64,000 nt of DNA, taken from contig JAWKUA010000010.1 in the NCBI GenBank assembly GCA_041398785.1, positions 124,001 to 188,000 of the forward strand. Direction: 5' to 3'. Position 1 is the first letter of the stretch; every line of letters begins with the position of its first letter. Both the position numbers and the translations under genes were made by a program. The notes under the pieces were generated by a model that did no database searches, was not told the origin of the DNA, and saw nothing but the letters and a program-made list of their open reading frames with translations. This stretch comes from Planctomycetaceae bacterium (lineage in GTDB: Bacteria; Planctomycetota; Planctomycetia; Planctomycetales; Planctomycetaceae). Below are positions 1 to 8,826 of this stretch, piece after piece.

Positions 1-705
1 TTGCTGGGCTCCGATTCCGCCATGGTGGGGCTGGAATCCTGATCCGCCGGAGGTCGTCGCCGAAGGTGATGCCCAGATCGGTCCGGACGGCACGTATCTC
101 ATCAGCATCGACACCGCCGCCGCTCTGCGAGAACACAGCGACAGCGATCACAACTACAACATCACAGCCGAAGTCGTCGACCAGTCTCGCCGCACGATCA
201 TCGGCAGCGGGAGCGTGATCGTCGCCCGTGATCCGTTCAAGGTGTTCGTGTGGACCGATCGAGGTCATTATCAGACCGGCGACACAGCCAACGTCGGCAT
301 TCAGGCTCGCACGCCCGACGGCAAGGGAGTTCAGCGGCAAAGGAACGGCGACGCTGTATTCGGTGACGTACGAAGACGGTTCCGACGTGCCGAAGGAAGC
401 CGAAGTCGAATCGTGGGACATCATGACGGATGACGCGGCAACTGCATCGCTGAAAATGACGGTGCCCGATTCCGGCCAGTTTCAGGTGTCCGTGAAAGTC
501 ACAGCGGATGTCGACATGATCGGGAGGGCGAGGCTCCCGCCGAGCCGCACACTCAGGAAGGCGGCTACGTCTTCTTCGTTCGAGTCCCAACGAAGACGGC
601 AGCGACTTTCGCTTCAACGCTCTCGAACTGATCACCGAGAAGAAGGAATACCAGCCCGGCGAAAAAGTCAGTCTGCTGATCAACACCGATAAGTCCGACA
701 GCACT
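1..705 (+). CDS. Alpha-2-macroglobulin family protein, N-terminal part (5' partial, frameshifted)
   Basis: Middle MG-domain region of a bacterial alpha-2-macroglobulin-like protein, a large secreted or periplasmic protease-trapping or surface protein. The start lies before the window. From about position 20 one frame reads an MG2-type stretch (DGTYLISIDTAAAL, then DPFKVFVWTDRGHYQTGD). Homology then moves to a second frame near 330 (SGKGTATLYSVTYEDGS), to a third inside a 27-bp repeat near 522-548 (EGEAPAEP), and to the frame of the next entry after the C run at 586-588 (NEDGSDFRFNALELITEKK). Each shift is one or two bases, and the protein sense resumes at once. I infer one gene continuing to 3764. 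Whether the breaks are real or consensus errors is not settled by this sequence alone. Confidence 0.7.
522..548 (+). repeat. 27-bp interspersed repeat, copy 1 (inside alpha-2-macroglobulin gene)
   Basis: Identical over 27 bases to 2717-2743. It contains a small inverted repeat, GGCTC-ccgcc-GAGCC, and in one frame encodes EGEAPAEP. Here it sits between VKVTADVD and the next beta strand (GGYVFFVRV), and the coding frame changes within it. The same peptide recurs in predicted proteins of many planctomycetes as far as I recall, which suggests a dispersed repeat rather than conserved protein. Confidence 0.7.
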
Positions 706-2913
706 GTGCTGCTGTTTGTCCGCGCGATGAACGGCCTGGTTCCCAAACCACTGGTTCTGCGACTCGATGGCAAGAGCACGACGTTCGACCTGAAGATCGA
801 ACGCCGCGACATGCCCAACATTTTCGTCGAAGCGTTCACAATCGCTGACGGCAAACTCCACAGCGAAGTACGCGAAATCGTCGTGCCGCCGGAAAAGAAG
901 ATAGCGAATATTGAAGTTCTGCCGTCCTCCGAACGCTATCGTCCGGGTGACGAAGCGAAGGTGAAACTGAAGCTCACGAATCTCGAAGGCAGACCCTTCG
1001 TCGGCAATACCGTCCTGAGCGTTTACGACGCCAGCCTGGAATACATTGCGGCGAGTGAGGTTCCCGAAATCCGCTCCTTCTTCTGGAACGTCCGTCGCTA
1101 TCACAATGTCCAGAACGACTGCACGCTGAATGACGTCTCAAGCCCGCTGCAGCTTCAGAACGAAATCGCGATGCAGCAACTGCGCGGGGTAGATCCAAGT
1201 CGGTTCGGTCGCGCGGATTGGATGGTGCGTGGTGAATTTGGACTGGGGAGGCCTGTTGTACAATTCTCTCGAATTGCTGGCCCTGTGCCGACGGATAGCG
1301 TCGAGTTCGACGCGGCACCCGCCGATGCTGCGATGGGTGATGCAAGAGCGTTCGCCGCACCGTTGGCGAAAGCCGCAATGGCCCCGGGCGTTCCGCCCGC
1401 CGCCGAAGTCCAACCGACCGTGCGCACGCAGTTTGCAGACACCGCTCACTGGGTCGCGTCGGTCACGTCCAACGCTGACGGCATCGTCGAAACGAGCTTC
1501 AAAGTTCCCGACAACCTGACCACTTGGGAAGTCAAAGCCTGGACGATCGGCGACGGCACGCGAGTCGGACAGGGCAGCGCCAAAATCATCAGCAGCAAAG
1601 ATCTCATTATCCGGCCGCAGACGCCCCGCTTCTTCACCGAAACTGACCGCATCACGCTGTCCGCCGTCGTTCACAACTACCTGAAGAACGCCAAGTCCGC
1701 GCGAGTCGTCCTGGAAACCGAAGGCGGGCAGCTCGAACTGCTCGACGACGCCGAACGCATCGTGCAGATTCCCGCCGACGGCGAAGCCCGAGTCGACTGG
1801 AACGTTCACGTCATCGCGTCCGGCTCCACAACCGTTCGCATGAAAGCTCTGACCGATGAGGAATCCGACGCCACCGAACTGACGATTCCCGTCAACGTCC
1901 ACGGCATTCTGAAGACCGAAAGCTTCACCGGAATCATCCGCCCCAACGGCGATTCGGCCACCGTCAACATCAACGTTCCGGCCGCAAGAATTGAAGAACA
2001 GTCGCGGCTGGAGATTCGCTACAGCCCGTCGCTGGCGTCGGCGATGGTCGATTCGCTGCCTTACCTGATCGACTATCCCTACGGCTGCACCGAACAGACG
2101 CTCAACCGCTTTCTGCCCGCCGTGATCACGCAGCGGACGCTGCAGACAATGGGAGTCAACCTGGCCGACGTCAAAGCCAAACGCACCAACCTGAACGCTC
2201 AGGAACTCGGCAACGCCGCCGATCGAGCAGCTCAGCGGAAACGCTACGACCGCAATCCCGTCTTCGACGAAACGGAAATGAACGTCATCATTGCCGACGG
2301 AGTCAAAGCGCTGACGGAAATGCAGTTGTCCGATGGCGGCTGGGGCTGGTTCAGCGGCTTCGGAGAACACTCGACCGCTCATCTGACATCGCAGGTTGTT
2401 CACGGCCTGACCATCGCTCAGAAAAACGACGTGCCGATTCTTCCCGACGTCATCCAGCGCGGAGTCGACTGGCTGCAAAGCTACCAGGCCACCGAACTGG
2501 AAAAACTGCGCGAAGGCGACTGGCGGCGAGAACATCCGGACGAACTGAAGGACCGCCATAAGCCGTATAAGAACCAGGCCGACAACATGGACGCCTTCGT
2601 CGCCTTCGTCCTGACCGAACACGATGCCAGCGATCCGGCCATGAGCGACTACCTGTACCGCGACCGAGGCGACCTGTCCGTCTACGGCATGGCTCTGACG
2701 GGACTGGTGCTGCATTGGGAGGGCGAGGCTCCCGCCGAGCCGCGGGCCGAAGCGCACGAACGCCGCGACATGATCCTTCGCAACATCGAACAGTTTCTCG
2801 TCACCGACGACGAAAACAACACCGCCTGGCTGCGCGACTTCCCGGCAACTTCTGGTGGTACTGGTATGGCAGCGAAAACGAAGCGATGGCTCGTTACCTG
2901 CAGTTGCTGCTGA
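706..2913 (+). CDS. Alpha-2-macroglobulin family protein, central part with thioester motif
   Basis: Core of the alpha-2-macroglobulin-like protein. Visible are the bait-region surroundings (EIRSFFWNVRRYHNVQND), the A2M domain (TAHWVASVTSNADGIVETSFKVPDNLTTWEVKAWTIGDGTRVG), and the thioester motif GCTEQ at 2083-2097 followed by the thioester/alpha-alpha-toroid domain (DGGWGWFSG). In this family the Cys and Gln form an internal thioester that covalently traps attackers. The listed ATG at 706 is only the first ATG of this frame; coding sense continues upstream to about 586. Around 2717-2743 a 27-bp repeat adds an in-frame peptide (WEGEAPAEPRAEAH) between LTGLVLH and ERRDMILRNIEQFL. The frame is lost near 2836, so the last 25 or so residues to 2913 are out-of-frame noise. 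Confidence 0.85.
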   Translation: MLLFVRAMNGLVPKPLVLRLDGKSTTFDLKIERRDMPNIFVEAFTIADGKLHSEVREIVVPPEKKIANIEVLPSSERYRPGDEAKVKLKLTNLEGRPFVGNTVLSVYDASLEYIAASEVPEIRSFFWNVRRYHNVQNDCTLNDVSSPLQLQNEIAMQQLRGVDPSRFGRADWMVRGEFGLGRPVVQFSRIAGPVPTDSVEFDAAPADAAMGDARAFAAPLAKAAMAPGVPPAAEVQPTVRTQFADTAHWVASVTSNADGIVETSFKVPDNLTTWEVKAWTIGDGTRVGQGSAKIISSKDLIIRPQTPRFFTETDRITLSAVVHNYLKNAKSARVVLETEGGQLELLDDAERIVQIPADGEARVDWNVHVIASGSTTVRMKALTDEESDATELTIPVNVHGILKTESFTGIIRPNGDSATVNINVPAARIEEQSRLEIRYSPSLASAMVDSLPYLIDYPYGCTEQTLNRFLPAVITQRTLQTMGVNLADVKAKRTNLNAQELGNAADRAAQRKRYDRNPVFDETEMNVIIADGVKALTEMQLSDGGWGWFSGFGEHSTAHLTSQVVHGLTIAQKNDVPILPDVIQRGVDWLQSYQATELEKLREGDWRREHPDELKDRHKPYKNQADNMDAFVAFVLTEHDASDPAMSDYLYRDRGDLSVYGMALTGLVLHWEGEAPAEPRAEAHERRDMILRNIEQFLVTDDENNTAWLRDFPATSGGTGMAAKTKRWLVTCSCC
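2717..2743 (+). repeat. 27-bp interspersed repeat, copy 2 (in-frame insert)
   Basis: Exact second copy of the 522-548 repeat. Here it is read in frame as GEAPAEPR within the alpha-2-macroglobulin toroid domain, lengthening a loop between two helices instead of breaking the frame. Confidence 0.75.
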
Positions 2914-3764
2914 AAGTGAAGCCCAATGGCGAAACGGCTCCGGGCCTCGTTAAGTACCTGCTCAACAACCGCAAACACGGTACGTACTGGAACAGCACTC
3001 GAGACACCGCTTTGGTCGTGGAAGCTCTGGCCGACTACATCGCCGTCAGCGGTGAAGATAAACCCAACATGACCGTCGAAATCCTCGTCGACGGCACGCT
3101 TCAGAAGAAAGTGTCCATCACGCCGGAGAATCTGTTCAGCTTCGACAACGCGATGGTACTGGTTGGTGATGCCGTCAAGACCGGTGCGCACAGGATCGAA
3201 ATCCGCCGCACGGGAACCGGTCCGGTTTACTTCAACGCATACCTGACCAACTTCACGAAGGAAGACCCGATCACCGCCACAGGACTGGAAGTCAAGGTGG
3301 CTCGCCGCTTCTATCGGCTGGAACGAGACGACAAAGAAGTCAGCGTGCAGGGAGATCGCGGCCAGGTCGTCAGCCAGCAGACCGCGAAGTACAAACGCAT
3401 TCCGCTGGAAAACCTGGACAGCGTCACCAGCGGCGAACTGGTGGAAGTGGAACTGATCGTCGACAGCAAGAATGACTACGAGTACCTGATGCTGGAAGAC
3501 CGCAAACCCAGCGGCTTCGAACCCGACGACCAGCGCAGCGGCTACGTATTCGAAGGTCTGCGAGCCTACCGCGAACTGCGCGACGCCAAAGTCACGTTCT
3601 TTTTAAGTACCCTCGCCCGAGGCACGCACAGCATCAGCTACCGCCTGCGAGCCGAGTCTCCCAGCGAACAAGTCAGCGCTCTGCCCGCCATCATCGAAGG
3701 CATGTACGCCCCGGAACTCGTGGGCAACAGCGATGAATTTGATCTGCGGGTTCGTGATCGGTAG
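2838..3764 (+). CDS. Alpha-2-macroglobulin family protein, C-terminal part
   Basis: Continuation of the same protein after a one-base shift near 2836: upstream frame ends NTAWLR, this frame resumes LPGNFWWYWYGSENEAMARY, the usual end of the toroid domain. The rest is the C-terminal MG10/receptor-binding-like region (DTALVVEALADYIA, GPVYFNAYLTNFTKED, YEYLMLEDRKPSGFEP, GTHSISYRLRAE), ending in a TAG stop at 3762-3764. No membrane anchor is visible at the C-terminus. Joining the three parts gives a coherent protein, so an intact gene with an indel is more likely than three genes. Confidence 0.82.
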   Translation, partial: LPGNFWWYWYGSENEAMARYLQLLLKVKPNGETAPGLVKYLLNNRKHGTYWNSTRDTALVVEALADYIAVSGEDKPNMTVEILVDGTLQKKVSITPENLFSFDNAMVLVGDAVKTGAHRIEIRRTGTGPVYFNAYLTNFTKEDPITATGLEVKVARRFYRLERDDKEVSVQGDRGQVVSQQTAKYKRIPLENLDSVTSGELVEVELIVDSKNDYEYLMLEDRKPSGFEPDDQRSGYVFEGLRAYRELRDAKVTFFLSTLARGTHSISYRLRAESPSEQVSALPAIIEGMYAPELVGNSDEFDLRVRDR

Positions 3765-3783
3765 TGCTGGCCGTTCAACAATC

Positions 3784-3823
3784 GATCAGACTGATTTGTC
3801 TGATCCGACCAATCCGACTGATC
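3784..3823 (+). repeat. GATC/TCTGATC-rich degenerate tract, copy 1 of 3
   Basis: A run of near-periodic GATCNGNCTGAT units just upstream of the four-helix-bundle gene. Similar tracts occur inside that gene at 4193-4240 and 4445-4480. The shared base pattern is visible by eye; the reading frame differs between the intergenic and genic copies, so the DNA pattern rather than the peptide is what repeats. Confidence 0.6.
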
Positions 3824-3838
3824 TTATTCTGCAAGACC

Positions 3839-4603
3839 ATGGCACGTTTTCGCAGTAGCGGCGGTTACCGCAAAATGGCTTCGTTTCAGACGTCGACGAT
3901 CATTTACGACGCGACGGTCTGGTTCTGCGAGCGGTTTCTGGATTCGCGGTCGCGCACGGTCGATCAGATGGTCCAGGCCGCTCGATCAGGTCGGCAGAAC
4001 ATCGCCGAAGGCAGCCGCGCGTCCGCGACGTCTTCGCAGACCGAACTGCGGCTCGTGAATGTCGCTCGCGCGAGCCTGGAAGAACTGCTGCTGGACTACG
4101 AAGACTACCTGCGTCATCGGCGGCTGCGGCAGTGGGCGCCGGATTCCGCCGAAGCATCGGCGGTGCGCGCCGTGCCTCAGCGTTTCAGACAGGATCAGGC
4201 AGATCAGTCCAATCCGACAGATCTGACCGGTCTTTCTGATGCACACCGATGGGGGCTGTATTCGCGCTGGCTGTACCACGACGACGCGGCGGTGCGAGCA
4301 AATGCCGTGATCTGCCTGATCCACCAGGCCAACTACCTGCTGGACAAACAGATCGACGCGCTGGAACAGCAGTTCGTCAAAGAAGGCGGCTACAGCGAAC
4401 GTCTTGCCGCCGAACGCATGGCCGAACGGGCCAGGCAAGAACAAGATCAGTCAAATCTGTCAGATTCGACCGATCCAATCCCCGACTGCCCGCGCTGCGG
4501 CAAACCCATGGCACTGCGAACCGCCAAACAGGGCCGAAACGAAGGCCAGCAATTCTGGGGCTGCACCGGCTACCCGGACTGCAAAGCAACGGCGCGGGTT
4601 TGA
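3839..4603 (+). CDS. Four-helix-bundle suffix-domain protein with C-terminal topoisomerase-type zinc finger
   Basis: Predicted 254 aa. The first 180 or so residues look like the four-helix-bundle family related to S23/23S rRNA intervening-sequence proteins (IIYDATVWFCERFL, RTVDQMVQAARSGRQNIAEGS, LVNVARASLEELLLDYEDYL). The last 35 residues form a C4 zinc finger of the topoisomerase C-terminal type: CPRCGKPM, 20 or so residues, then CTGYPDC. This pairing corresponds to the four-helix bundle suffix-domain family, whose function is unknown; nucleic-acid binding is likely from the finger. The ATG at 3839 is preferred because the 25 upstream residues are translation of a GATC-rich repeat tract. Two more such tracts lie inside the gene at 4193-4240 and 4445-4480 and encode S/D/T/Q-rich linkers. 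Confidence 0.8.
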   Translation: MARFRSSGGYRKMASFQTSTIIYDATVWFCERFLDSRSRTVDQMVQAARSGRQNIAEGSRASATSSQTELRLVNVARASLEELLLDYEDYLRHRRLRQWAPDSAEASAVRAVPQRFRQDQADQSNPTDLTGLSDAHRWGLYSRWLYHDDAAVRANAVICLIHQANYLLDKQIDALEQQFVKEGGYSERLAAERMAERARQEQDQSNLSDSTDPIPDCPRCGKPMALRTAKQGRNEGQQFWGCTGYPDCKATARV

Positions 4604-4662
4604 GGATGTTGGTCGATGTCTCGTGCGGTCCCGACCGCACCTCCTGCGCTCGGGTATCGCGA

Positions 4663-5007
4663 TTACCGAACGATAGCCTTCAGAACGATTGCCGCCACAC
4701 TTCCAACGAAACAGCCGATAACGAAAATCGGCGCGAGCAAGTGAAGCACGTCATTCACGATGACACTTGAACGAATAACAAACATTGCGTGAAGCAGCAT
4801 TCCGGCGCACAGCAGTGAAGAAAGGAGCGGTCCGGTGCAAAGAGCAGCGAACGCCAATCTCGTTCCTTCCTGCGTGTGACGGTCGCGGCGCGACCGCGAA
4901 ATCGAACGAAACGCGAAGGCGCTGCACACCAAGATAGCGCCCGCCAGCAACAGGTTCAAACGCATTAGTGCAAGTCCAGAGCCAACCGTCGGTAGACTAT
5001 CGAGCAT
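4663..5007 (-). CDS. Small hypothetical membrane protein
   Basis: 114 aa with three hydrophobic segments: about 12-33 (LALMRLNLLLAGAILVCSAFAF), 50-76 and 88-112. A basic loop SISRSRRDRHTQEG follows the first segment. It overlaps the 3' end of the next minus-strand gene by 11 bases, so the two are probably cotranscribed and translationally coupled. I do not recognise a family. It could be an accessory to the larger zinc-ribbon membrane protein upstream of it. Confidence 0.55.
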   Translation of the reverse strand: MLDSLPTVGSGLALMRLNLLLAGAILVCSAFAFRSISRSRRDRHTQEGTRLAFAALCTGPLLSSLLCAGMLLHAMFVIRSSVIVNDVLHLLAPIFVIGCFVGSVAAIVLKAIVR

Positions 5008-5962
5008 CTGATTGCGTTCCCTGGTTCGGAAGAGGTGATTTCACGACACGTGCGAGGGACATGTGCGGCAGAAACTGCAATCGCCTGCGATGGCACCACC
5101 ACAACACTGCTCCGACCAAAGCCACAAATATTGTCGCAGCAGTACTTCTTTCGGCCAAGGACCAACTGCCGGAAATCTTCCCGTACCACCACCAAGTTGC
5201 CCAGAAGTTCGTCGTACCCGGCGGACCGAGGCTGTAAATCTGCGCCGAACCAAACCCAGTGCCAGCCACAAACACCGCTGCACAATACACGGACGATAGG
5301 AACAGAACCCCCTCCGCGGCTTTAGATTCTCGAAACGCAAGATCCACGCTCAGCGAAAACGCCCAAAGAGCTGTCACACACAGGCAGAATGTGACTACCA
5401 ACTCGCTGTTCATCCAGTACCAGCTTGATGGGTCCCAAAGGTAGCAATGCAGGAATATCACGGTCCAGAATCCGGTCGACAGCGAGAAGTGAATCGTACC
5501 GAAAAGCGCGAATGCCATCAGCATCGCCTTGCGGCCGATTGGTAGTCGCCACGTGTGGGGGCGCTTGCGATCAACGGCGGCTTCGATCTGCAACAAATCG
5601 CGTTCAAGCCAAAGACGTACAGCGGCAGCACTGCCCAGATACACGATGGCACCCCAGAACGCTGCTTCGACCGGATGACCGGCGAAGGCGATGGTGCCGG
5701 TGACCGCAAAATTCAGCAACAGTGCCGGCTGAAGGCTCGCGAATGTGCGCATTGTTGCGTTGGTGTCTGAACCCGAAACCATGACGTGTGATCCGCACTT
5801 TGAACACTTGCTGGCCCGAATCGCGAACGCAGCCAACAGCCTGAGTGTCGACCCTGCACGTTCACCGCAAACGGGACACTTCAAACGACAGCGTTCCGAA
5901 CTCTCCGCCGTGTGTGCGGCGGAGGGCTGATACGGATTCGGAGACTGTCCTGCGAACTTCAT
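4997..5962 (-). CDS. Hypothetical multi-pass membrane protein with N-terminal zinc ribbon
   Basis: 321 aa from the ATG at 5962 (MKFAGQSPNPYQPS). An upstream in-frame extension to 6115 looks non-coding. Residues about 25-60 carry CPVCG and CSKCG, a two-knuckle zinc ribbon. Then come at least five hydrophobic segments (LLLNFAVTGTIAFAG, AFWGAIVYLGSAAAV, MLMAFALFGTIHFSLSTGFW, LVVTFCLCVTALWAFSL, VLFLSSVYCAAVFVAGTGF, TIFVALVGAVLWW). A zinc ribbon followed by membrane spans is common in planctomycete proteins of unknown role. It pairs with the 114-aa gene downstream. Confidence 0.6.
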   Translation of the reverse strand: MKFAGQSPNPYQPSAAHTAESSERCRLKCPVCGERAGSTLRLLAAFAIRASKCSKCGSHVMVSGSDTNATMRTFASLQPALLLNFAVTGTIAFAGHPVEAAFWGAIVYLGSAAAVRLWLERDLLQIEAAVDRKRPHTWRLPIGRKAMLMAFALFGTIHFSLSTGFWTVIFLHCYLWDPSSWYWMNSELVVTFCLCVTALWAFSLSVDLAFRESKAAEGVLFLSSVYCAAVFVAGTGFGSAQIYSLGPPGTTNFWATWWWYGKISGSWSLAERSTAATIFVALVGAVLWWCHRRRLQFLPHMSLARVVKSPLPNQGTQSDAR

Positions 5963-6102
5963 TGTCATGCAGACATACGGTGCCGAGCGGGTGACCAACA
6001 GTGACCCGGACTTGTCACGTCGGCTCGTATGATAGGATAAAGGTTTGAATCGTGCGGCTGTCGGAATCTTCCGGTTTGCCCGCAGAATTCCGGAGCCATC
6101 CC

Positions 6103-7296
6103 ATGTTTCGATCACTTCTGCCAGCCGTCCTTGTCAGTGTCGCAGGTGTGTGCGCCGGTCCGATTGCTTTCGGCCTGGCCGAAGAACGGATCGGGCCGGA
6201 TCTGATGGCGCATCCGCAGCCGGACTGGGCTCATGGGCTGGTGGAGTTGCCACGGCACGGGTCGCGGGTCTATTCGCTGTGGGTCAACGGGAATGACACG
6301 TTCTACTTCAACGCGAAGCCTGACGATGTGACGGATCTGATCACGAAGTTTTCCAAAGTCCGGTTGCGGGACCATGTCGTCAGGCTCGTGCCGGGCGATC
6401 CCACCGTCGCGTCGTTCAAGAAACAGGAATTCGCGTACAACGTCAGCCTGAACGTGCTTGGAGGCATCGCGCTGTGGCACACGAAGACGACCGATCCGCA
6501 GCCGCAAACCTACGAACCCGTGCTGACGGTTTATGTGGCAGGTGAACAGCAGCAGAAGGCGCTTCAGGAATATGCCTGGCCGGAAAGTATCGTGATTCAG
6601 AACGACGTCGCGGACTGGGATCTTTCCAGTCAGGCCAAACAGCCATTTCGAAAGCTGCTGCATGCGGTGATTCAGTTCGACGACGGCAAACCGGCGGTCG
6701 ATTTTGAATCCGGCATGTCGACGACCGTCACGCTCTGGGAAAAAGACCAGGAACACGGCTTCGATCTCGGCACAGTCGGCAACGAAGGGCAGTTCACCGC
6801 GGCGTTTTCACTGGACGAACTGGCAGCGCTGAAGAAGGGTGACCTGTGGCTGACGATGACCGTCGGCAACTACACGGTGAAGCCAAAGCCCGCGGATCCG
6901 CGACTGGACGTCGACAGCTTCGCGTTCACTCCCGACGGCGCGAAGCCGGTGTCGGTGGCGCGGTCGACAACGTATTACGGCCGGCTTCTGTTCGAAGACG
7001 GTTCGCCTCCGGTGTTGAATCCGCTGCCATGGCCAGGCGCGGAAATCCAGGTGGATTTTCCATACGCCGGCCCGGCCCGTCCGGATGCCGACGGCTATTT
7101 TCGGATCGCGCTGACGGCGGAACAGTTTGAAAACCTGAAGGCTCGCAAGCCTCGAAAGAACATCTACATTCCGCTGTACACGGAAGCGAACCACAGCCGA
7201 GCGCTGCACACGTTTCCTGCCGAAAACCTGTCGCCGGACGCTGAGAAACTCACTGCCGTGAGGATCCCGCGTCCGAAACCTGACAGCAGCGAGTAG
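6103..7296 (+). CDS. Secreted hypothetical protein
   Basis: 397 aa from ATG 6103, chosen because a signal peptide starts there (MFRSLLPAVLVSVAGVCAG, cleavage near residues 20-28). The mature part is mixed beta-rich sequence without a family I recognise. Late in the protein, DGSPPVLNPLPWPGAEIQVDFPYAGPARPDADGYFRI-type sequence resembles a carboxypeptidase-regulatory or SdrD B-like fold in which a polar default is followed by DADGYF; I infer that only weakly. It stands alone: the upstream genes are divergent and the next downstream gene is convergent. Confidence 0.6.
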   Translation: MFRSLLPAVLVSVAGVCAGPIAFGLAEERIGPDLMAHPQPDWAHGLVELPRHGSRVYSLWVNGNDTFYFNAKPDDVTDLITKFSKVRLRDHVVRLVPGDPTVASFKKQEFAYNVSLNVLGGIALWHTKTTDPQPQTYEPVLTVYVAGEQQQKALQEYAWPESIVIQNDVADWDLSSQAKQPFRKLLHAVIQFDDGKPAVDFESGMSTTVTLWEKDQEHGFDLGTVGNEGQFTAAFSLDELAALKKGDLWLTMTVGNYTVKPKPADPRLDVDSFAFTPDGAKPVSVARSTTYYGRLLFEDGSPPVLNPLPWPGAEIQVDFPYAGPARPDADGYFRIALTAEQFENLKARKPRKNIYIPLYTEANHSRALHTFPAENLSPDAEKLTAVRIPRPKPDSSE

Positions 7297-7324
7297 CGTC
7301 CGAAGCCATTGATCCGGCGGTTCC

Positions 7325-7341
7325 CGCGAAGTCACTTCGCG
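7325..7341. other. Perfect 17-nt palindrome between convergent genes
   Basis: CGCGAAGT-c-ACTTCGCG lies in the 108-bp gap between the secreted protein (ends 7296) and the E2 gene (ends 7405, minus strand). It could act as a bidirectional terminator hairpin, but no T-run follows on either strand, and a one-base loop would need to open. Confidence 0.35.
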
Positions 7342-7404
7342 TAGGCCGCCGGCGTTGAATTCCGGACACTTGTCGCTCGGCACGCGCGGCGACGTTGTTC
7401 AACC

Positions 7405-8440
7405 TCAAAGGTACGGTTCCGGCGCGACGATTCTGGCTGACAGTTGTTGCAGCCATTCAGCCGCCGGAGCGCCGTCGATCACCTGGTGATCAAACGTCAG
7501 ACTCAGCGACAACGTCTTCCCGGCGACGATTTCGTTTTCGCGAATGACGGGCTCCGAAATGATGCGACCGATTCCCAGGATGGCCGACTGCGGACGGTTG
7601 ATGATCGGCGTGAATAAATCGATTCCGAACGCCCCGAGATTCGTGACCGTAAACGTGCCTCCGGAAAGCTGCGGACCGCGGAGCCGGCCGGCACGAGCCA
7701 TCTGTGCCAGTTCCAGTGTCTTGACGCTGATTTCCGACAAGCTCAGGCGATCGGCGTTGTTCAGCACCGGTACCATCAACCCGGCGTCGGTGTTCACGGC
7801 GACGGCGATATTCACTTCGTCAAATACATAGATTCCGTCGTTGTGCCAGACAACGTTGAGTTGCGGGAAGTCGGCCAGACAACCGGCGACAAGCCTGACC
7901 AGCATGTCGTTGTACGACGGAACAACGTCAGTTGCCGCGGACCGCAGTCGTTCCCGGAATGTCGCAAGTTCCGACGCGTCAACCTTTGTCGTCAGAGTCA
8001 CCGCTGCTGTTTGCCGCACGCTTTCCAGCATCCGTTTGGCGATCGTGCGGCGAGTTCCCGATGCCGGATGCAGAACTCCCGGCGCATCCGGTTGCGGTTC
8101 GGCGGGCAGCGTCGAAGGAACCAGCGCCAGGATGTCACGTTCACGAATGCGGCCGCCGCGTCCGCTGCCCGTGATGGTCGACCAGTCAATGTGAAACTGC
8201 TGCGCCGTCCGGGCCGCTCGCGGTGAAATCTTCGGAAGCGAAGGATTCGAATTGCGAACGGGCGGCATCGAAAAGGCTGGCGCCGCGACGGCCGACAATG
8301 GCGAACCTGCTTCCATGCGCGGAGCGCGCGGCGTCTGCACCTGCGCCGCACGGCGGACGTCGTGTTCCGAAACCGTTCCCGGAAGATTCAGCGACGTCAG
8401 ATCAACACCAAGTTCGCGCCCAGTCGCCGCACGGAAGGAG
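7405..8440 (-). CDS. 2-oxo acid dehydrogenase E2 component, PSBD and acyltransferase part
   Basis: C-terminal two-thirds of a dihydrolipoamide acyltransferase. The catalytic domain ends with the DHxxxDG motif (DHQVIDG, about 20 residues before the stop). Upstream are two peripheral subunit-binding domains: RAATGRELGVDLTSL...GTVSEHDVRRA, visible once the frame is followed up to about 8435, then SPRAARTAQQFHIDWSTITGSGRGGRI. E2 transfers an acyl group from its lipoyl arm to CoA. A shift at the GG at 8433-8434 separates this from the lipoyl part; one more G there would restore the reading PSRAATGREL. The gene follows E1 in a minus-strand operon. No E3 gene is in the window. Confidence 0.85.
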
Positions 8441-8826
8441 CTGCAGCGCAGGGCGCCGGTGCGGAAAAAGCCGCGGCAACCGGTGGCGACGATTCCGCAA
8501 GCGTCGCCGATGACCCGCCGTCGAGCGCAGGCCGGCGTGCTTCCGCCTGCGAATTCCAGTCGTCTTCCGGAATCGCTTCTCCTTCGCCAAGCAGAAATCC
8601 AATCACGGTCCCCACTCTGACAACGTCCCCTTCCTTCGGTCCGCCGGGAAGAATATGCAGAAAGCCTTCGTCAACGGATTCCACTTCCTGCAATGCCTTT
8701 TCGGATTCCATCAGGAACAACACGTCCCCGCCGCGACGAATTCGCCGTCGGCTTTCGCCCATTCGGCGAACGTACCTTCGTCCATACTCCAGCCGAGTCG
8801 GGAATTGTGATCTGGCGGTGGGTCAT
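8441..8826 (-). CDS. 2-oxo acid dehydrogenase E2 component, lipoyl domain part
   Basis: N-terminal lipoyl domain of the same E2. The start at 8826 is fixed by a 4-base ATGA overlap with the E1 stop at 8823. It reads MTHRQITIP, then after a lost base at 8800-8802 LGWSMDEGTFAEWAKADGEFVAAG, then after a lost base in the C run 8726-8729 DVLFLMESEKALQEVES. The Lys of ESEKAL is the lipoylation site. An Ala/Pro-rich linker leads to the subunit-binding domains. Restoring one base at each of the three breaks gives one E2 with lipoyl, two PSBD and catalytic domains. Confidence 0.8.

Noticed and set aside
1138..2757. Long minus-strand open frame of 539 codons opposite the alpha-2-macroglobulin gene
   Set aside because: It mirrors the codon periodicity of the plus-strand gene, has Arg/His/Val-rich composition without domain sense, and the plus strand encodes an obvious thioester protein.
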